Source: an uncultured Lachnospiraceae bacterium (GTDB lineage: Bacteria > Bacillota > Clostridia > Lachnospirales > Lachnospiraceae). From it: a stretch of DNA of 64,000 bases. The stretch spans positions 37,953 to 101,952 of the forward strand of contig CAJUMV010000008.1 in assembly GCA_910587715.1 (NCBI GenBank). The letters run 5' to 3'. Below, piece by piece: positions 54,132-63,209 of the stretch. Below the pieces are notes generated by a model. It made no database searches and was not told the origin of the DNA. It saw nothing but the letters and a program-made list of their open reading frames with translations. A program made the position numbers and the translations under genes. Position 1 is the first letter of the stretch. The number at the start of each line of letters is the position of its first letter.

Positions 54132-54671
54132 TTGACGCGTGAAGATGAATTGATACAAAAAATAATGCAGGGAGAACCCGGTGCGGTGGACGAATTGATT
54201 GCCTTATATTATCCGGAAATTCTCCGCTACTGCCTCTGGCACGCTCCCGACCGCTCACTTGCGGAGGACGCCGTGCAGGAAACCTTTTTGAAGGCAATCC
54301 GCTATTTTGAGCGCTATACCCATCAGGGAAAGTTTAAGTCTTTTCTCTATCGGATTGCCACCAATACCTGTATTGACATGCAGCGCAAAAACTGTCATGC
54401 CGACATCTCTTTAGAAGCAGTGGCAGGCGATCCCGGCTACTCGGAACCGGCTTTCGAGACCGTCCGCTCAGACATGGTACTAAGGCAGCTTGTGAGCGCT
54501 CTGCCAGAAAACCAGCGGGAAATCGTTCTGCTGCGTTTTGGGCAGGATTTGACCATGCGCGAAACCGCGGAAGTGTTAAACCTGCCGTTGCGCACAGTGC
54601 AGTCCAGACTGCGCTCCGCTTTAAAAAAACTGAAAGAAATCATAAGAAGGGAGACGCATCATGACGAGTGA
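54132..54671 (+). CDS. ECF-type RNA polymerase sigma factor
   Basis: About 179 residues with a TTG start at 54132, chosen because GGGAGGA lies 7 bases upstream; upstream ATGs have no ribosome-binding site. Region 2 includes ELIALYYPEILRYCLW, LAEDAVQETFLKAIRYFERY and GKFKSFLYRIATNTCID; region 4 reads LPENQREIVLLRFGQDLTMRETAEVLNLPLRTVQSRLRSALKKLK. It overlaps the next gene, a membrane protein, by 11 bases; that protein may act like an anti-sigma factor. The likely targets are the operon itself and the ABC exporter. Confidence 0.9.
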   Translation: MTREDELIQKIMQGEPGAVDELIALYYPEILRYCLWHAPDRSLAEDAVQETFLKAIRYFERYTHQGKFKSFLYRIATNTCIDMQRKNCHADISLEAVAGDPGYSEPAFETVRSDMVLRQLVSALPENQREIVLLRFGQDLTMRETAEVLNLPLRTVQSRLRSALKKLKEIIRRETHHDE

Positions 54672-55467
54672 AAGGTTAAAAAATAATCCGTTTTATATGG
54701 AAGCAGCATTGGAAGAGCAGTTAAGGCAGTCGTTACATCAGGTTCCCTCTGTACCCGACGCTGCCCATTTACAAACCACCACTGCACTTGCCCGAAAAGA
54801 AGCCGGCAAAAAACAAAATCGGAAGCGAATTTCCTTCTCTCGCTTTTTAGGAAAACAGATTTCTTACATCGGATGGAGATTGTGGATCCTGCAGGGTATT
54901 TTCCTTCTGGCGGTTTACGGTGTCCTCTCCGATTTTTCCGATTATCTGAAAAGCCCGCTTCATCTGGCAAAGCTGCTGTTCTGCCTGTCGATCATGGTGT
55001 TTATGACGGCGCTTCCCTTGCTTGCCCGCTCTTTTCGCTGGCGGATGCAGGAAGTCGAAGCAGCGGCACGCTTTTCCTCGGTAAAGCTGCTGCTGGCGAA
55101 GCTGGTCGTTATCGGCATCGGGGATATGTTTCTGCTCAGCGGCATTTTTCTCACCGCACTTGCCAAAACCGCTTTACCTGCTGACACTGCTGTCATATAT
55201 CTTAGTTTCCCGTTTCTTCTTGCAGGCAGCGGCTGTCTGTTTATGCTGGGGCACTTTCCCCCCGGCAGATTTCTTGCGGGAAGCATACTGTTCTGCTCCT
55301 CTTTGATGCTGGCAGCTTCCGTCCTTCCCGGGCAGTACTACTTTTTGTTTTACCCGTCTTTTTCTGCGGTCCGCTGTATTCTATGCGCTCTGCTTACCGC
55401 TTTTTGCGCATACCAGCTCCGCTACATTATAAAAACCTCCTCTTACGGAGAGATGCAGTTAACCTGA
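54661..55467 (+). CDS. Membrane protein, possible regulator of the adjacent sigma factor
   Basis: 268 residues. The first 65 residues are soluble and basic and begin like many anti-sigma or sigma-linked membrane proteins (EEQLRQSLHQVPSVPDAAHL). Then come about six transmembrane helices (for example LWILQGIFLLAVYGVLS, LLFCLSIMVFMTALPLLA, FLLAGSGCLFMLGHF). There is no ZAS zinc motif. Coupling to the sigma gene by overlap suggests it binds the sigma factor at the membrane or senses envelope stress; this is inference. Confidence 0.7.
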   Translation: MTSERLKNNPFYMEAALEEQLRQSLHQVPSVPDAAHLQTTTALARKEAGKKQNRKRISFSRFLGKQISYIGWRLWILQGIFLLAVYGVLSDFSDYLKSPLHLAKLLFCLSIMVFMTALPLLARSFRWRMQEVEAAARFSSVKLLLAKLVVIGIGDMFLLSGIFLTALAKTALPADTAVIYLSFPFLLAGSGCLFMLGHFPPGRFLAGSILFCSSLMLAASVLPGQYYFLFYPSFSAVRCILCALLTAFCAYQLRYIIKTSSYGEMQLT

Positions 55468-55484
55468 CACGAAAGGAGATTACC

Positions 55485-56375
55485 ATGGAATTATATGTAG
55501 AACACCTTAGCAAACATTTTAAAGACATGACCGCCGTAAATGACGTTTCCCTGCAGATTACCCCCGGCGTGTGGGGGCTTCTGGGCGCGAACGGTGCAGG
55601 CAAAACCACACTGATGCGAATGATTGCCGGTATTATGAAGCCTTCTTCCGGAGAAATCCGCTATGACGGCATTCCCATAAACGAACTGCAGGAAAGCTAC
55701 CGGGATGTGTTCGGCTATCTGCCGCAGGAGTTCGGCTTTTATCCCGAATTTACCGTCAAGGACTATCTGGAATATGTAGCAGTCCTGAAAGGGCTTTCCG
55801 ACAAGGACAGCAAACGCCGGATTCATGAGCTGTTGGAACAGATGACGCTGACCCATGTCAAGAACAAAAAAATCAGCAAGCTGTCCGGGGGCATGAAACG
55901 CCGGGTCGGCATTGCCCAGGCACTGTTAAACGAACCGGAAATCCTGATTCTGGACGAACCCACCAGCGGGCTTGACCCCGGGGAGAGAGTCCGATTCCGC
56001 AATTTGCTCTCCGAGTTTGCCCACGACCGTATCGTGCTGATTTCCACCCATATCGTCTCCGACGTGGAGTATATCGCCACCCGGAACGCGGTGATGAAAG
56101 GCGGAAAACTTCTCGCACAGGGAACGACCGAGGAACTCGTAAAGCTGGTGGCGGGAAAGGTGTGGACCGTACAGATTCCCATGGAACATCTGGCGGCATA
56201 CGAACGTCAGCTGCAGATCGTCAATCTGCGCAACGAGGAGAACGGACGGATATCCATCCGCTATCTTGCCGAAACACCTTACACCGAAGATTCCGAACCT
56301 GCGGCGCCCCATCTGGAAGATTTATACTTATGGCTGTTCCCGCAGGAAACCATTGACAAAAATCAGCAAGCATAA
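55485..56375 (+). CDS. ABC transporter ATP-binding protein
   Basis: About 296 residues from the ATG at 55485, behind AAAGGAG. Walker A GANGAGKTT (about 35-43), Q-loop YLPQEFGFYPEF, signature KLSGGMKRRVGIAQAL, Walker B EILILDEPTSGLD and switch VLISTHIVSD. The last 70 residues form an extra domain typical of bacitracin/lantibiotic-type exporters. It pairs with the permease encoded 32 bases downstream. Confidence 0.93.
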   Translation: MELYVEHLSKHFKDMTAVNDVSLQITPGVWGLLGANGAGKTTLMRMIAGIMKPSSGEIRYDGIPINELQESYRDVFGYLPQEFGFYPEFTVKDYLEYVAVLKGLSDKDSKRRIHELLEQMTLTHVKNKKISKLSGGMKRRVGIAQALLNEPEILILDEPTSGLDPGERVRFRNLLSEFAHDRIVLISTHIVSDVEYIATRNAVMKGGKLLAQGTTEELVKLVAGKVWTVQIPMEHLAAYERQLQIVNLRNEENGRISIRYLAETPYTEDSEPAAPHLEDLYLWLFPQETIDKNQQA

Positions 56376-56407
56376 GCATATACGCTTGAAATGGAGGTTA
56401 CCATCCT

Positions 56408-57655
56408 ATGAGACTATTAAAAGTGGAATTGAAACGAATATTAAAAACAAGGCTGACAGTGATTCTGCTGACCGCCGCCCTGCTGCTGTCCTTCGTCATG
56501 GCGTGGCTGCCCATCACATTTTCTTACAACAGCTATACCGACGCGCAGGGAAAAAAGGTGGAACTGAAGGGACTGAAGTCCATTGCCTACGAAAAGGAGC
56601 TGCAGGCGGATATCACAGGAACCGTTACGCCCGAAAAAGTGCGGCAGGCGTTGGAAAACTATCAGGCATGCCTGCATAAATACGGCGCGGAAACCAGCTA
56701 CGACCTGCCCGACGGCGTTTACGGGGCGGAAATCCTGCCCTATGCCCCGCTTGTGCACGGAATCCGGGAAGCCTTTGCCAATCCGGATACCGGCATTGCA
56801 CCGGGCATTTGGGAAATTGCGCCGGAAAAAGTGGACGACTATTACCATGCATGCGAGCAGCGTATTGTATCGCTGATGAAACAGGAACAAAAACACCACC
56901 CGGCTGCACAGCAGACCGCTGTCGACTTATATAGTCGGGTTACGAAGCCCTACCAATTTTATCCCGGCTACAGCACGAATGCCATGGATTATCAGGTGCT
57001 TCTCTCCTTTTTAATCCTGCTTTTATGTACCGTCATCACCGCGCCTGTATTTACTTCCGATTACCAGACCGGTGCGGACGACATTTTCCGCTGCACCAAA
57101 TACGGCAAGACTAAATTTGCCCTAATCAAGATTTTTGCCGCGTTTTTCATCAGCGGGACTGCCTACTGCCTCTGCGCCGCCATCTACATCCTTGTATCAA
57201 ACAGCTTGTGGGGCTGGGAGTGCACCAAAACTTCCATGCAGATGCTGTATTCGATTATCAACCTGCCAAACATGAATATCGGACAGATGCAGCTCTTCAT
57301 CGCCGTATCCGGACTGCTCGGGCTGCTCGCCACAACGAGCCTCACCCTGTTTCTCTCGTCCCGGTTTAAAAGCATTGCGGCGTGTCTGTCAGCTGCGCTC
57401 CTGTTCTGCATCCTGCCAATCGTCGTTTACATGGCGCTGCCCGAGGAGCTCGCCATCTGGATCTACAGTGTCCTGCCCGCCTCGGCGGTCAGCCTGCAGA
57501 CAAGTATCTTGTACGCTGCTACGGACTTCGATTTCTGGAACATCGGCTCCCTCGCCATCTGGCTGCCGCACGTGATGATTGGGGCGTATGTTGTGGAGAT
57601 TCCGGTGTTTGCGGGGCTGGCGGTGCGGTCGTATGTGAAATATAATGCTTCTTAA
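56408..57655 (+). CDS. ABC-2-type transporter permease
   Basis: 415 residues. A first transmembrane helix (LTVILLTAALLLSFVMAWLPITF) is followed by a large extracytoplasmic domain of about 160 residues, then about five helices (LLSFLILLLCTVITAPVFTSDYQTGADDIFRCTKYG onwards). The motif SDYQTGADDIFRCTKYGKTKF is typical of bacterial ABC-2 exporters, linking to the ATPase. Substrate unknown; a peptide or lipid export or resistance role is possible. The last gene before a sharp change to AT-rich DNA. Confidence 0.86.
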   Translation: MRLLKVELKRILKTRLTVILLTAALLLSFVMAWLPITFSYNSYTDAQGKKVELKGLKSIAYEKELQADITGTVTPEKVRQALENYQACLHKYGAETSYDLPDGVYGAEILPYAPLVHGIREAFANPDTGIAPGIWEIAPEKVDDYYHACEQRIVSLMKQEQKHHPAAQQTAVDLYSRVTKPYQFYPGYSTNAMDYQVLLSFLILLLCTVITAPVFTSDYQTGADDIFRCTKYGKTKFALIKIFAAFFISGTAYCLCAAIYILVSNSLWGWECTKTSMQMLYSIINLPNMNIGQMQLFIAVSGLLGLLATTSLTLFLSSRFKSIAACLSAALLFCILPIVVYMALPEELAIWIYSVLPASAVSLQTSILYAATDFDFWNIGSLAIWLPHVMIGAYVVEIPVFAGLAVRSYVKYNAS

Positions 57656-57691
57656 ATGGTCACGAAACATAGTGTGTCCTGCAAATAAATA

Positions 57692-58354
57692 CTATGTTAT
57701 TTGAATTATTTTTGCATAATTTGACTTATCAAAATTAATGTCAAAATCAATATCCTCAAAAAGTGGAGTAAATATGTCTCTGAATAACATCAACAGTGGA
57801 ATTGTAACTTGCCGGAGCTGCGGATGGGCTTCTTCCGAACACCGAAGTGAAAAAAAATGTCTCCATTCTCTTAAATTATAAGTGGTTACTAATTCTGTTT
57901 TTAGCGAGTTTGGTAAGACAGCCCTTGCCTCTTCCGGCGTTCCTGTTTTTAACAATTCCAAGTAAGCAACTTCCGCTTGCTGACATGCCGCTTTCCATAA
58001 TTGATACTCTTTCTCCCTCTCTAAATAAAAAAAGGGTTCTATAACAGTAATCTCATTTTCGAATTTATCTAGCGCATAATTACAATACCGTGTAGATTCT
58101 TGGCTGTAGGAAGCAATTCTATGGCGAACAATTTGATTAGAAATCCCGCGATCTATAACAAAAGTAACTGTAACTTTCTCATGCTCAATAACAGATTCAT
58201 GTCCCTTTTTAATAATACGATTAAGGAACACACCCGGGTCACCTGAATACTCTCCTGATTGATAACATACTCTCGCATAATTCACCAAATTTATAGTTTT
58301 ATTTTGATCCAATTCTGTAGTACGTATTTTTACTGCCGGCTGTATGATTTTCAT
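57692..58354 (-). CDS. thyX: Flavin-dependent thymidylate synthase
   Basis: 220 residues with the ThyX signature RHRX7S complete (Arg77-His78-Arg79 to Ser87, in RHRIASYSQESTR) and a later LRxWRHFFSLR block. It turns dUMP into dTMP using folate and FAD. It ends a five-gene operon just downstream of a dTMP-kinase-like gene, so the two could channel dUMP to dTDP. The gene is AT-rich like the rest of the operon and unlike the exporter to its left, so it may be a mobile copy rather than the housekeeping one. Confidence 0.95.
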   Translation of the reverse strand: MKIIQPAVKIRTTELDQNKTINLVNYARVCYQSGEYSGDPGVFLNRIIKKGHESVIEHEKVTVTFVIDRGISNQIVRHRIASYSQESTRYCNYALDKFENEITVIEPFFYLEREKEYQLWKAACQQAEVAYLELLKTGTPEEARAVLPNSLKTELVTTYNLREWRHFFSLRCSEEAHPQLRQVTIPLLMLFRDIFTPLFEDIDFDINFDKSNYAKIIQIT

Positions 58355-58420
58355 TTTATATCCATTCCCTTCGTTCTACATAAAAAATCCAGAAAATCCA
58401 CATTGGCGTTTCCCGGCTCC

Positions 58421-58996
58421 CTATAATTGCTCCATTATATACTTCACTATGTTCTCACCATCCGTCAACGTATTATTTATGTGAAAAGAAACGTTTTCAA
58501 ACATTCCTTCTATTACGTCGCGATATTTTAAATAACGATCATATCCCTCCGCTTGTTCTTGCTTAGCTAGTCGCGTACTTACTTTATTCTTTAATCTTTC
58601 CCTTATCACGCTTGGAGATGCAGATATGACTACTGACAAATCCGGTATTATAATTCCACAATTTACTGCCCTAATATAATCAAAATCAACATTATCCATA
58701 TTTTGTAAAATTAATCCAGATATGATATACCTGTCACTTATAACTATTTTATCATTATACAACCATTTTTGTATTTGCTGACAGTGCTGCTGTCTGTCTG
58801 CAGCAAACAAACATGTTAATGTCTTTTCTGCATAATAATTCTCAGCATTTCTTGCCAGCACGCCAATCTCTGAATCTGTCGGTTCCTTCGTTCTGACTAC
58901 AGAATATCTTTTTAGCGTAAGTTCATCGTAAAGTCTGTCTATGATATATGATTTCCCAGCCCCATGTTGACCATCAATTACAATAAATTTCCCCAA
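58421..58996 (-). CDS. dTMP-kinase-like P-loop nucleotide kinase
   Basis: 191 residues from a TTG start at 58996 with GGAGG 5 bases upstream. Walker A GQHGAGKS (9-16), the DR(Y/H) motif in VISDRYIISG, and a lid region RERLKNKVSTRLAKQEQAE place it in the thymidylate kinase family. RTKEPTD matches the T-x-EP-x phosphate/base loop of Tmk. It is a little shorter and more divergent than housekeeping Tmk, so the substrate could be dTMP or a modified nucleotide. It lies between the Cys-rich membrane protein and ThyX. Confidence 0.82.
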   Translation of the reverse strand: MGKFIVIDGQHGAGKSYIIDRLYDELTLKRYSVVRTKEPTDSEIGVLARNAENYYAEKTLTCLFAADRQQHCQQIQKWLYNDKIVISDRYIISGLILQNMDNVDFDYIRAVNCGIIIPDLSVVISASPSVIRERLKNKVSTRLAKQEQAEGYDRYLKYRDVIEGMFENVSFHINNTLTDGENIVKYIMEQL

Positions 58997-59008
58997 TTTA
59001 ACCTCCAG

Positions 59009-60079
59009 CTAATTAATAACCTTTTCGTATTCCTTAATATATCCATTAAATAAACTTTGATCCGCCTCTTTCGCAAATTGCCATAAAACTGTTTCAAGTA
59101 AATAAATCAACGTTTTATTTTCACTGGAATCAACCTTTTTGGGCTCCGGAACAATATAAATTCTGTGCTGTTCTGGGTCTTTCCAATGCCAAAAAAGCTG
59201 CTTAATTCCACCGTTTACCTTTATGCGTCCCAATACACATATCCCACTTTCCAGAGTATCTTTTGGCAGAAAATGAATGCTAAGGTTATCCTCTAGAATT
59301 GTTTTCAAAAATCCTAATCTACGTTTATATTGTATATCATTACTCAGATTGGGTTCTTTACAAATAATATGAAACGTAATTCCATTTTTACGTAATTCTA
59401 CCAACTGCTCAAATTGTTTCGATTTCCTAATGCATTTATTTTTTAAATTCGGAGGACATTTTTTGGTGCAACATTCATAATCAGAGCAACTTTCGGAAAA
59501 CATCTTTTTGCATGTTTCCCTCGTTTTCCTATTTTTAATACTCTCAATATCTGGAATATCTCCCAGAAAGGAAAGGTCTCCTGCTATAAGCAAAAGATTG
59601 CTATGTCCATCTATACTTTCGGGTTTTGAAAACTCAATATACTCATTATCAATTTCGCTTACAGTCAAACGGCGATTTCCGTCACCATCTGTTTGAGATA
59701 TTACACCAACAGAGCGATAAGTTATTATCATAAACAGTACTGTACATACTACAAAAACTATAGCACAAATGATTACCGTTCCAAAATTTTGGCTTATCTG
59801 ATTACTGACATTAATAAAAGCCTGTCCAAAACTATTGCAACTTTTTCCATATCCCCAAAATGCATATACAATTTCAAGAACAATAACAATTATTGCAATA
59901 AACAATACAGAAAAATGCAATTTTGTATCTTTTCTAACATCTGGTATAACAAACTTCAAAAATCTATTCTTTCGTTCATTTTCATCTAATCTGTTAACCT
60001 TCTGTCCCTTTGCAATAAGCAGTATATTTATATAAAAAAGTATCAATTCAATAAATATCTTTACGAAGTCAACCTGCAT
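59009..60079 (-). CDS. Unknown membrane protein with Cys-rich motif
   Basis: 356 residues; I do not recognise the family. Three predicted transmembrane helices (about 6-22, 56-78 and 98-122) are followed by a cytoplasmic domain of about 230 residues. That domain contains LLLIAGDLSFLGDIPD, then a cluster of six Cys over about 30 residues (TCKK, SESC, YECC, TKKC, NKC), suited to metal or Fe-S binding, then LRKNGITFHIICKEPN and LSIHFLPKDT, somewhat like PLD-type or nucleotide-sensing folds. It overlaps the radical SAM gene by 19 bases, so they are coupled. A membrane effector or sensor role is possible but unproven. Confidence 0.72.
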   Translation of the reverse strand: MQVDFVKIFIELILFYINILLIAKGQKVNRLDENERKNRFLKFVIPDVRKDTKLHFSVLFIAIIVIVLEIVYAFWGYGKSCNSFGQAFINVSNQISQNFGTVIICAIVFVVCTVLFMIITYRSVGVISQTDGDGNRRLTVSEIDNEYIEFSKPESIDGHSNLLLIAGDLSFLGDIPDIESIKNRKTRETCKKMFSESCSDYECCTKKCPPNLKNKCIRKSKQFEQLVELRKNGITFHIICKEPNLSNDIQYKRRLGFLKTILEDNLSIHFLPKDTLESGICVLGRIKVNGGIKQLFWHWKDPEQHRIYIVPEPKKVDSSENKTLIYLLETVLWQFAKEADQSLFNGYIKEYEKVIN

Positions 60080-61140
60080 ATAGTATCATTCCCCCTTATG
60101 GAACACCAAACCGCTTCATTTTGATTTGGTTTATAAGACATACAAAGTGCTTGCAATCCTTCCGGTGCACTCTGGTTACAACATATAAATCTACTTTTTC
60201 TTAATTTTTCAATCTCATTATATTGCAATTCATATTTAATAGATTCATTATTAAATCTCGCGACACAGAATGGCGTTCCAATATTAAACGCACATACTTT
60301 TAACTGTCCGTCCGGCATAATCAGAAGCCTTTCACCCATTTTTAAGGGACAATAATCGTATTCGTCTGTATATAATCCGCTTTCTATATAACGCATCGGC
60401 AATCTAACCTCTACACGATGCCCCATTGAATCCAGACGAGAAATAACCTCTCGGTATACCTGAAGCCAAACATGTGGCTCTATTTCTGTGTCATCTAACC
60501 AATTATCCCGAGCCACTCCCACCTTAAGAATCGGATGAAAATTTAGGCTATGAACACCTAGCGAATCACAAAAGCGAACCATATTTTCAATTTGTTCAAC
60601 CCCGCTTTTAACATCACCACAAATTTCTCTATGTACACAAGATGTCACTTGAACTCTATATCCCAACTCTACTGCCTGATGAATTCGTGTAACGCATTTT
60701 TGAAACACTCCATTTTTCCCTCTTATTTTGTCATGTATCTCGGCAATGCTTCCATCCAAGCTGAATGTTATTTCATCCAATTTTCTAACATCATTATTCA
60801 CTAAAAATTTCTCATCGAATTGTCCATTTGTATCTGCTCTTACGAGAGAATATCCCAATCGCTTGCTCTCAGCAACAATATCTGCAAATGATTTTTGAGT
60901 ACTCGAATCATGATATAAAGTTGGTTCCCCACCTAAAAATGACAGCTTAAAAGCTCCATACTTTTTAAATAGGGATAGCAACTCAATCAAATTTTCAAAC
61001 AATAAATCATCATTTTTCGAAGAAAGCAACGGCTTGTATAGACATTGCCTGCAATGCAGTTGACATCGGCTTGTTAAATATACGAAAACCTGCTTTATCC
61101 TACCCTCAAAATATTCCTCAATTCTTTTATCAGCCCTCAT
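60061..61140 (-). CDS. Radical SAM protein
   Basis: 359 residues. The 4Fe-4S site is Cys26, Cys30 and Cys33 (CQLHCRQC). FLGGEPTLYHD gives the SAM-binding GGE motif, and later strands carry ITFSLDG and SLNFHPILKVG. C-terminal cysteines (YDYCPLKMGERLLIMPDGQLKVCAFNIG, then FICC) resemble a SPASM-like or twitch auxiliary cluster, as in peptide or nucleoside modifying enzymes. It overlaps its neighbours at both ends (11 and 19 bases). With ThyX and a nucleotide kinase in the operon, a nucleotide-derived substrate is plausible; the prokaryotic viperin motif is not evident. Confidence 0.86.
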   Translation of the reverse strand: MRADKRIEEYFEGRIKQVFVYLTSRCQLHCRQCLYKPLLSSKNDDLLFENLIELLSLFKKYGAFKLSFLGGEPTLYHDSSTQKSFADIVAESKRLGYSLVRADTNGQFDEKFLVNNDVRKLDEITFSLDGSIAEIHDKIRGKNGVFQKCVTRIHQAVELGYRVQVTSCVHREICGDVKSGVEQIENMVRFCDSLGVHSLNFHPILKVGVARDNWLDDTEIEPHVWLQVYREVISRLDSMGHRVEVRLPMRYIESGLYTDEYDYCPLKMGERLLIMPDGQLKVCAFNIGTPFCVARFNNESIKYELQYNEIEKLRKSRFICCNQSAPEGLQALCMSYKPNQNEAVWCSIRGNDTICRLTS

Positions 61141-62053
61141 AGCCTTTGATCTCCATTCTCTTTTTCTGCAGATATTTTACCTGCTCTGCACCAGTCGAAT
61201 CTTTAGCTGGCGGCTCAATTATTATGGGGATCCGCTCAAATCTTTCATCAACAACAAGCTTCTCAAATGTCTCCAAACAAATGTTACCATCAAAGATACT
61301 ACTATGACGGTCCGTTCGTTTTCCCCGGCCTGTTTTTGTGTTATTTAAATGGATTACTTTCATTCTTTCCATTCCAATTATTTTGTCAAATTCAGTTAAT
61401 ATATTGTTTAAATGATTCCAACGCTCTATCTGATAGCCAGCGGCATATATATGGCATGTGTCCAAACAAACCGCCAAATGTGAATTATGTACCGACCCTT
61501 GTATAATACTCATCAATTCCTCAAAGGTACTGCCAATTTGCGTCCCCTGTCCGCTCATAGTCTCAAGCGCCAACACAATATTATACTCTACACACATATC
61601 ATACACTCCACAAACAGCCCTAATAATACAATCAATTCCTCTGTTTACATCACCATCTAATGTACTTCCTGGATGAATAACTAAAACATTTATGCCACAT
61701 TTATGTGCACAAACAATCTCTTGAGCAAGACGCTTTACTGATTTTTCTCTTACTGAATTATCCCTAGAAGCGAGATTTACAATAAATGGAACATGACCTA
61801 TTAATCGAATACCATATTGCTTTGAATATTCCTGAACATTCTCATAATTAGCACAACTAACTTTCCACGTTCTGGAGTTTGTCGTATAAATTTGCGTGCA
61901 TTGGTATCCTTGCGTTGCAGCACGTTCAATTCCTCTTATAAGCCCACCAATGGTAGAAACGGTACAACCTATCATATCCTCAATATTCAGTCCTTTATCT
62001 CTGTTTGCCTTATGAGTTCTTGATACATCTGATATCTGCATATCATAACACAT
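61130..62053 (-). CDS. Endonuclease IV (Nfo)-like TIM-barrel protein
   Basis: About 307 residues from the ATG at 62053; a TTG one codon upstream is also possible, and neither has a strong ribosome-binding site. Motifs follow endonuclease IV in order: GCTVSTIGGLIRGIERA, IGHVPFIVNLAS, VIHPGS, ALETMSGQGTQIGSTFEEL, LDTCHIYAAGY, HLNNTKTGRGKRTDRHSSI, IIIEPP. The zinc-binding His, Glu and Asp positions of the family are kept. Endonuclease IV cuts abasic sites; with ThyX nearby it may deal with uracil or modified bases, or be a nuclease effector. First gene of the operon. Confidence 0.85.
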   Translation of the reverse strand: MCYDMQISDVSRTHKANRDKGLNIEDMIGCTVSTIGGLIRGIERAATQGYQCTQIYTTNSRTWKVSCANYENVQEYSKQYGIRLIGHVPFIVNLASRDNSVREKSVKRLAQEIVCAHKCGINVLVIHPGSTLDGDVNRGIDCIIRAVCGVYDMCVEYNIVLALETMSGQGTQIGSTFEELMSIIQGSVHNSHLAVCLDTCHIYAAGYQIERWNHLNNILTEFDKIIGMERMKVIHLNNTKTGRGKRTDRHSSIFDGNICLETFEKLVVDERFERIPIIIEPPAKDSTGAEQVKYLQKKRMEIKGYEG

Positions 62054-62056
62054 CAA

Positions 62057-62363
62057 TTCATTTAATAGCTTCTAATATATAATATATGATTATCTTAAAT
62101 AGCAGATTCGCTTTTGCATAAAAGAATCTCATATATTTTCTAACAAACGAGCCATTTGAGACTACTCTATATAGTCATTATTATTATACTATTACATGCA
62201 AACCTTGTCAATAAATGTAATTTTTGAGTTTCACCATTTTTTAATCCACCCAAAATACAGATATCCAAATAAAAATACAAAAACACTTGACCTTTGTTAT
62301 AATTGAATCACCACCAAACAACAAAACAAAAGAGTGTTTTTGCATGATTAATTATAGCACGAA
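62057..62363. other. AT-rich intergenic region
   Basis: About 300 bases without a gene. It holds the promoter above and, from about 62280, the junction with the fragment of an integrative element; no clear direct repeat or att site could be read. Confidence 0.5.
62183..62211 (-). promoter_or_regulatory. Consensus sigma-A promoter of the five-gene AT-rich operon
   Basis: Minus strand TTGACA (62206-62211), 17 bases, TATAAT (62183-62188): a perfect match. The leader to the ATG at 62053 is about 120 bases and AT-rich. Confidence 0.85.
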
Positions 62364-63083
62364 ATGCTTTCGGGTTTTCCTGTGTATTCCCGGTCATACT
62401 CACTGACAGGGGCAGAGGATTATACGGAGGAGGCATTGTGCAGACGTGCCGGTGATGTGCCGCTCAAAAAGGCGGTGAAAAAGAAGAAATACATTTCCGA
62501 TAAGAAGGTCAATCTTCTGGTGGATATCGAATCGAAGCTGAGAGCCGGGAAAGGGAAGGGCTATGAACGCTGGGCGCAGGTATTTAACTTAAAGGAGGCG
62601 GCAAAGACCCTTAATTTCCTCACCGAAAAAGGCATCACGGACTATGAGGAACTGGCTGTGCGGGCAGAAAAGAGTGCCGGGCGGTTCGATGCGGTTTCTC
62701 AGCGGATCAAGGAACTGGAAAAGGGCATAGCAAAGAACCGGGAACTGCAGGGGCATATCGCAAACTATGCGCAGACCGTTGATATTTACCGGGCATATCA
62801 GAAAGCAAAAGATAAGGCAGCATACCGCGCCGCCCACGGGGAAGAACTGGAAAAGCATGAGGCGACGAAGCAGGCGTTTAACGCATGGCCGGAGAAGCCC
62901 CTGCCAAAGACAGCGCAGCTCTCGGAAGAATTTGCTGCGCTCCTCAAAGAAAAGAAAGCCTGCTACGGTGAGTATCAGGCAGCGAAAAAGGTGATGATTG
63001 AGTATAATAATGCGAAGCAGAACGTGGACCGGCTTCTGAGGATCACACATTTACAGGAGAAATCCAGAGAAAAAGAACACTGA
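62364..63083 (+). pseudogene. Relaxase/mobilisation protein, C-terminal fragment
   Basis: 239 residues. The sequence from ISDKKVNLLVDIESKLRAGKGKGYERWAQVFNLKEAAKTLNFLTEKG to the end (helical, with KKACYGEYQAAKKVM) matches the C-terminal half of MobA/VirD2-type relaxases found in conjugative transposons of Firmicutes and Bacteroides. The N-terminal catalytic relaxase domain with its Tyr and HxH motif is absent. No ribosome-binding site precedes the first ATG, so it is a truncated remnant of an integrative element. Its base composition is richer in G and C than the operon to its left. Confidence 0.8.
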
Positions 63084-63173
63084 TTTGTAAATGAAAAACT
63101 AAACAGGGAATTGTCATAAAAACAAAAATGTGGTAGACTGTCAGAGAGGAACAACCGTGTTGCAAGGTGGTAG

Positions 63174-63201
63174 CCTCCCTAAACTTGAAAAAGAGGGGAG
63201 G
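63174..63201 (+). promoter_or_regulatory. Hairpin sequestering the toxin ribosome-binding site
   Basis: CCTCCC (63174-63179) can pair with GGGAGG (63196-63201), the ribosome-binding site of the holin-like toxin, leaving a 16-base loop. Such pairing is a known feature of type I toxin mRNAs. Confidence 0.6.
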
Positions 63202-63209
63202 TGGTGCGG

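Noticed and set aside
60061..61140. Prokaryotic viperin identity for the radical SAM protein
   Set aside because: A nearby nucleotide kinase suggested it, but the cysteine-motif context (SRCQLHCRQCLYK) and extra C-terminal cysteines fit SPASM-like enzymes better.
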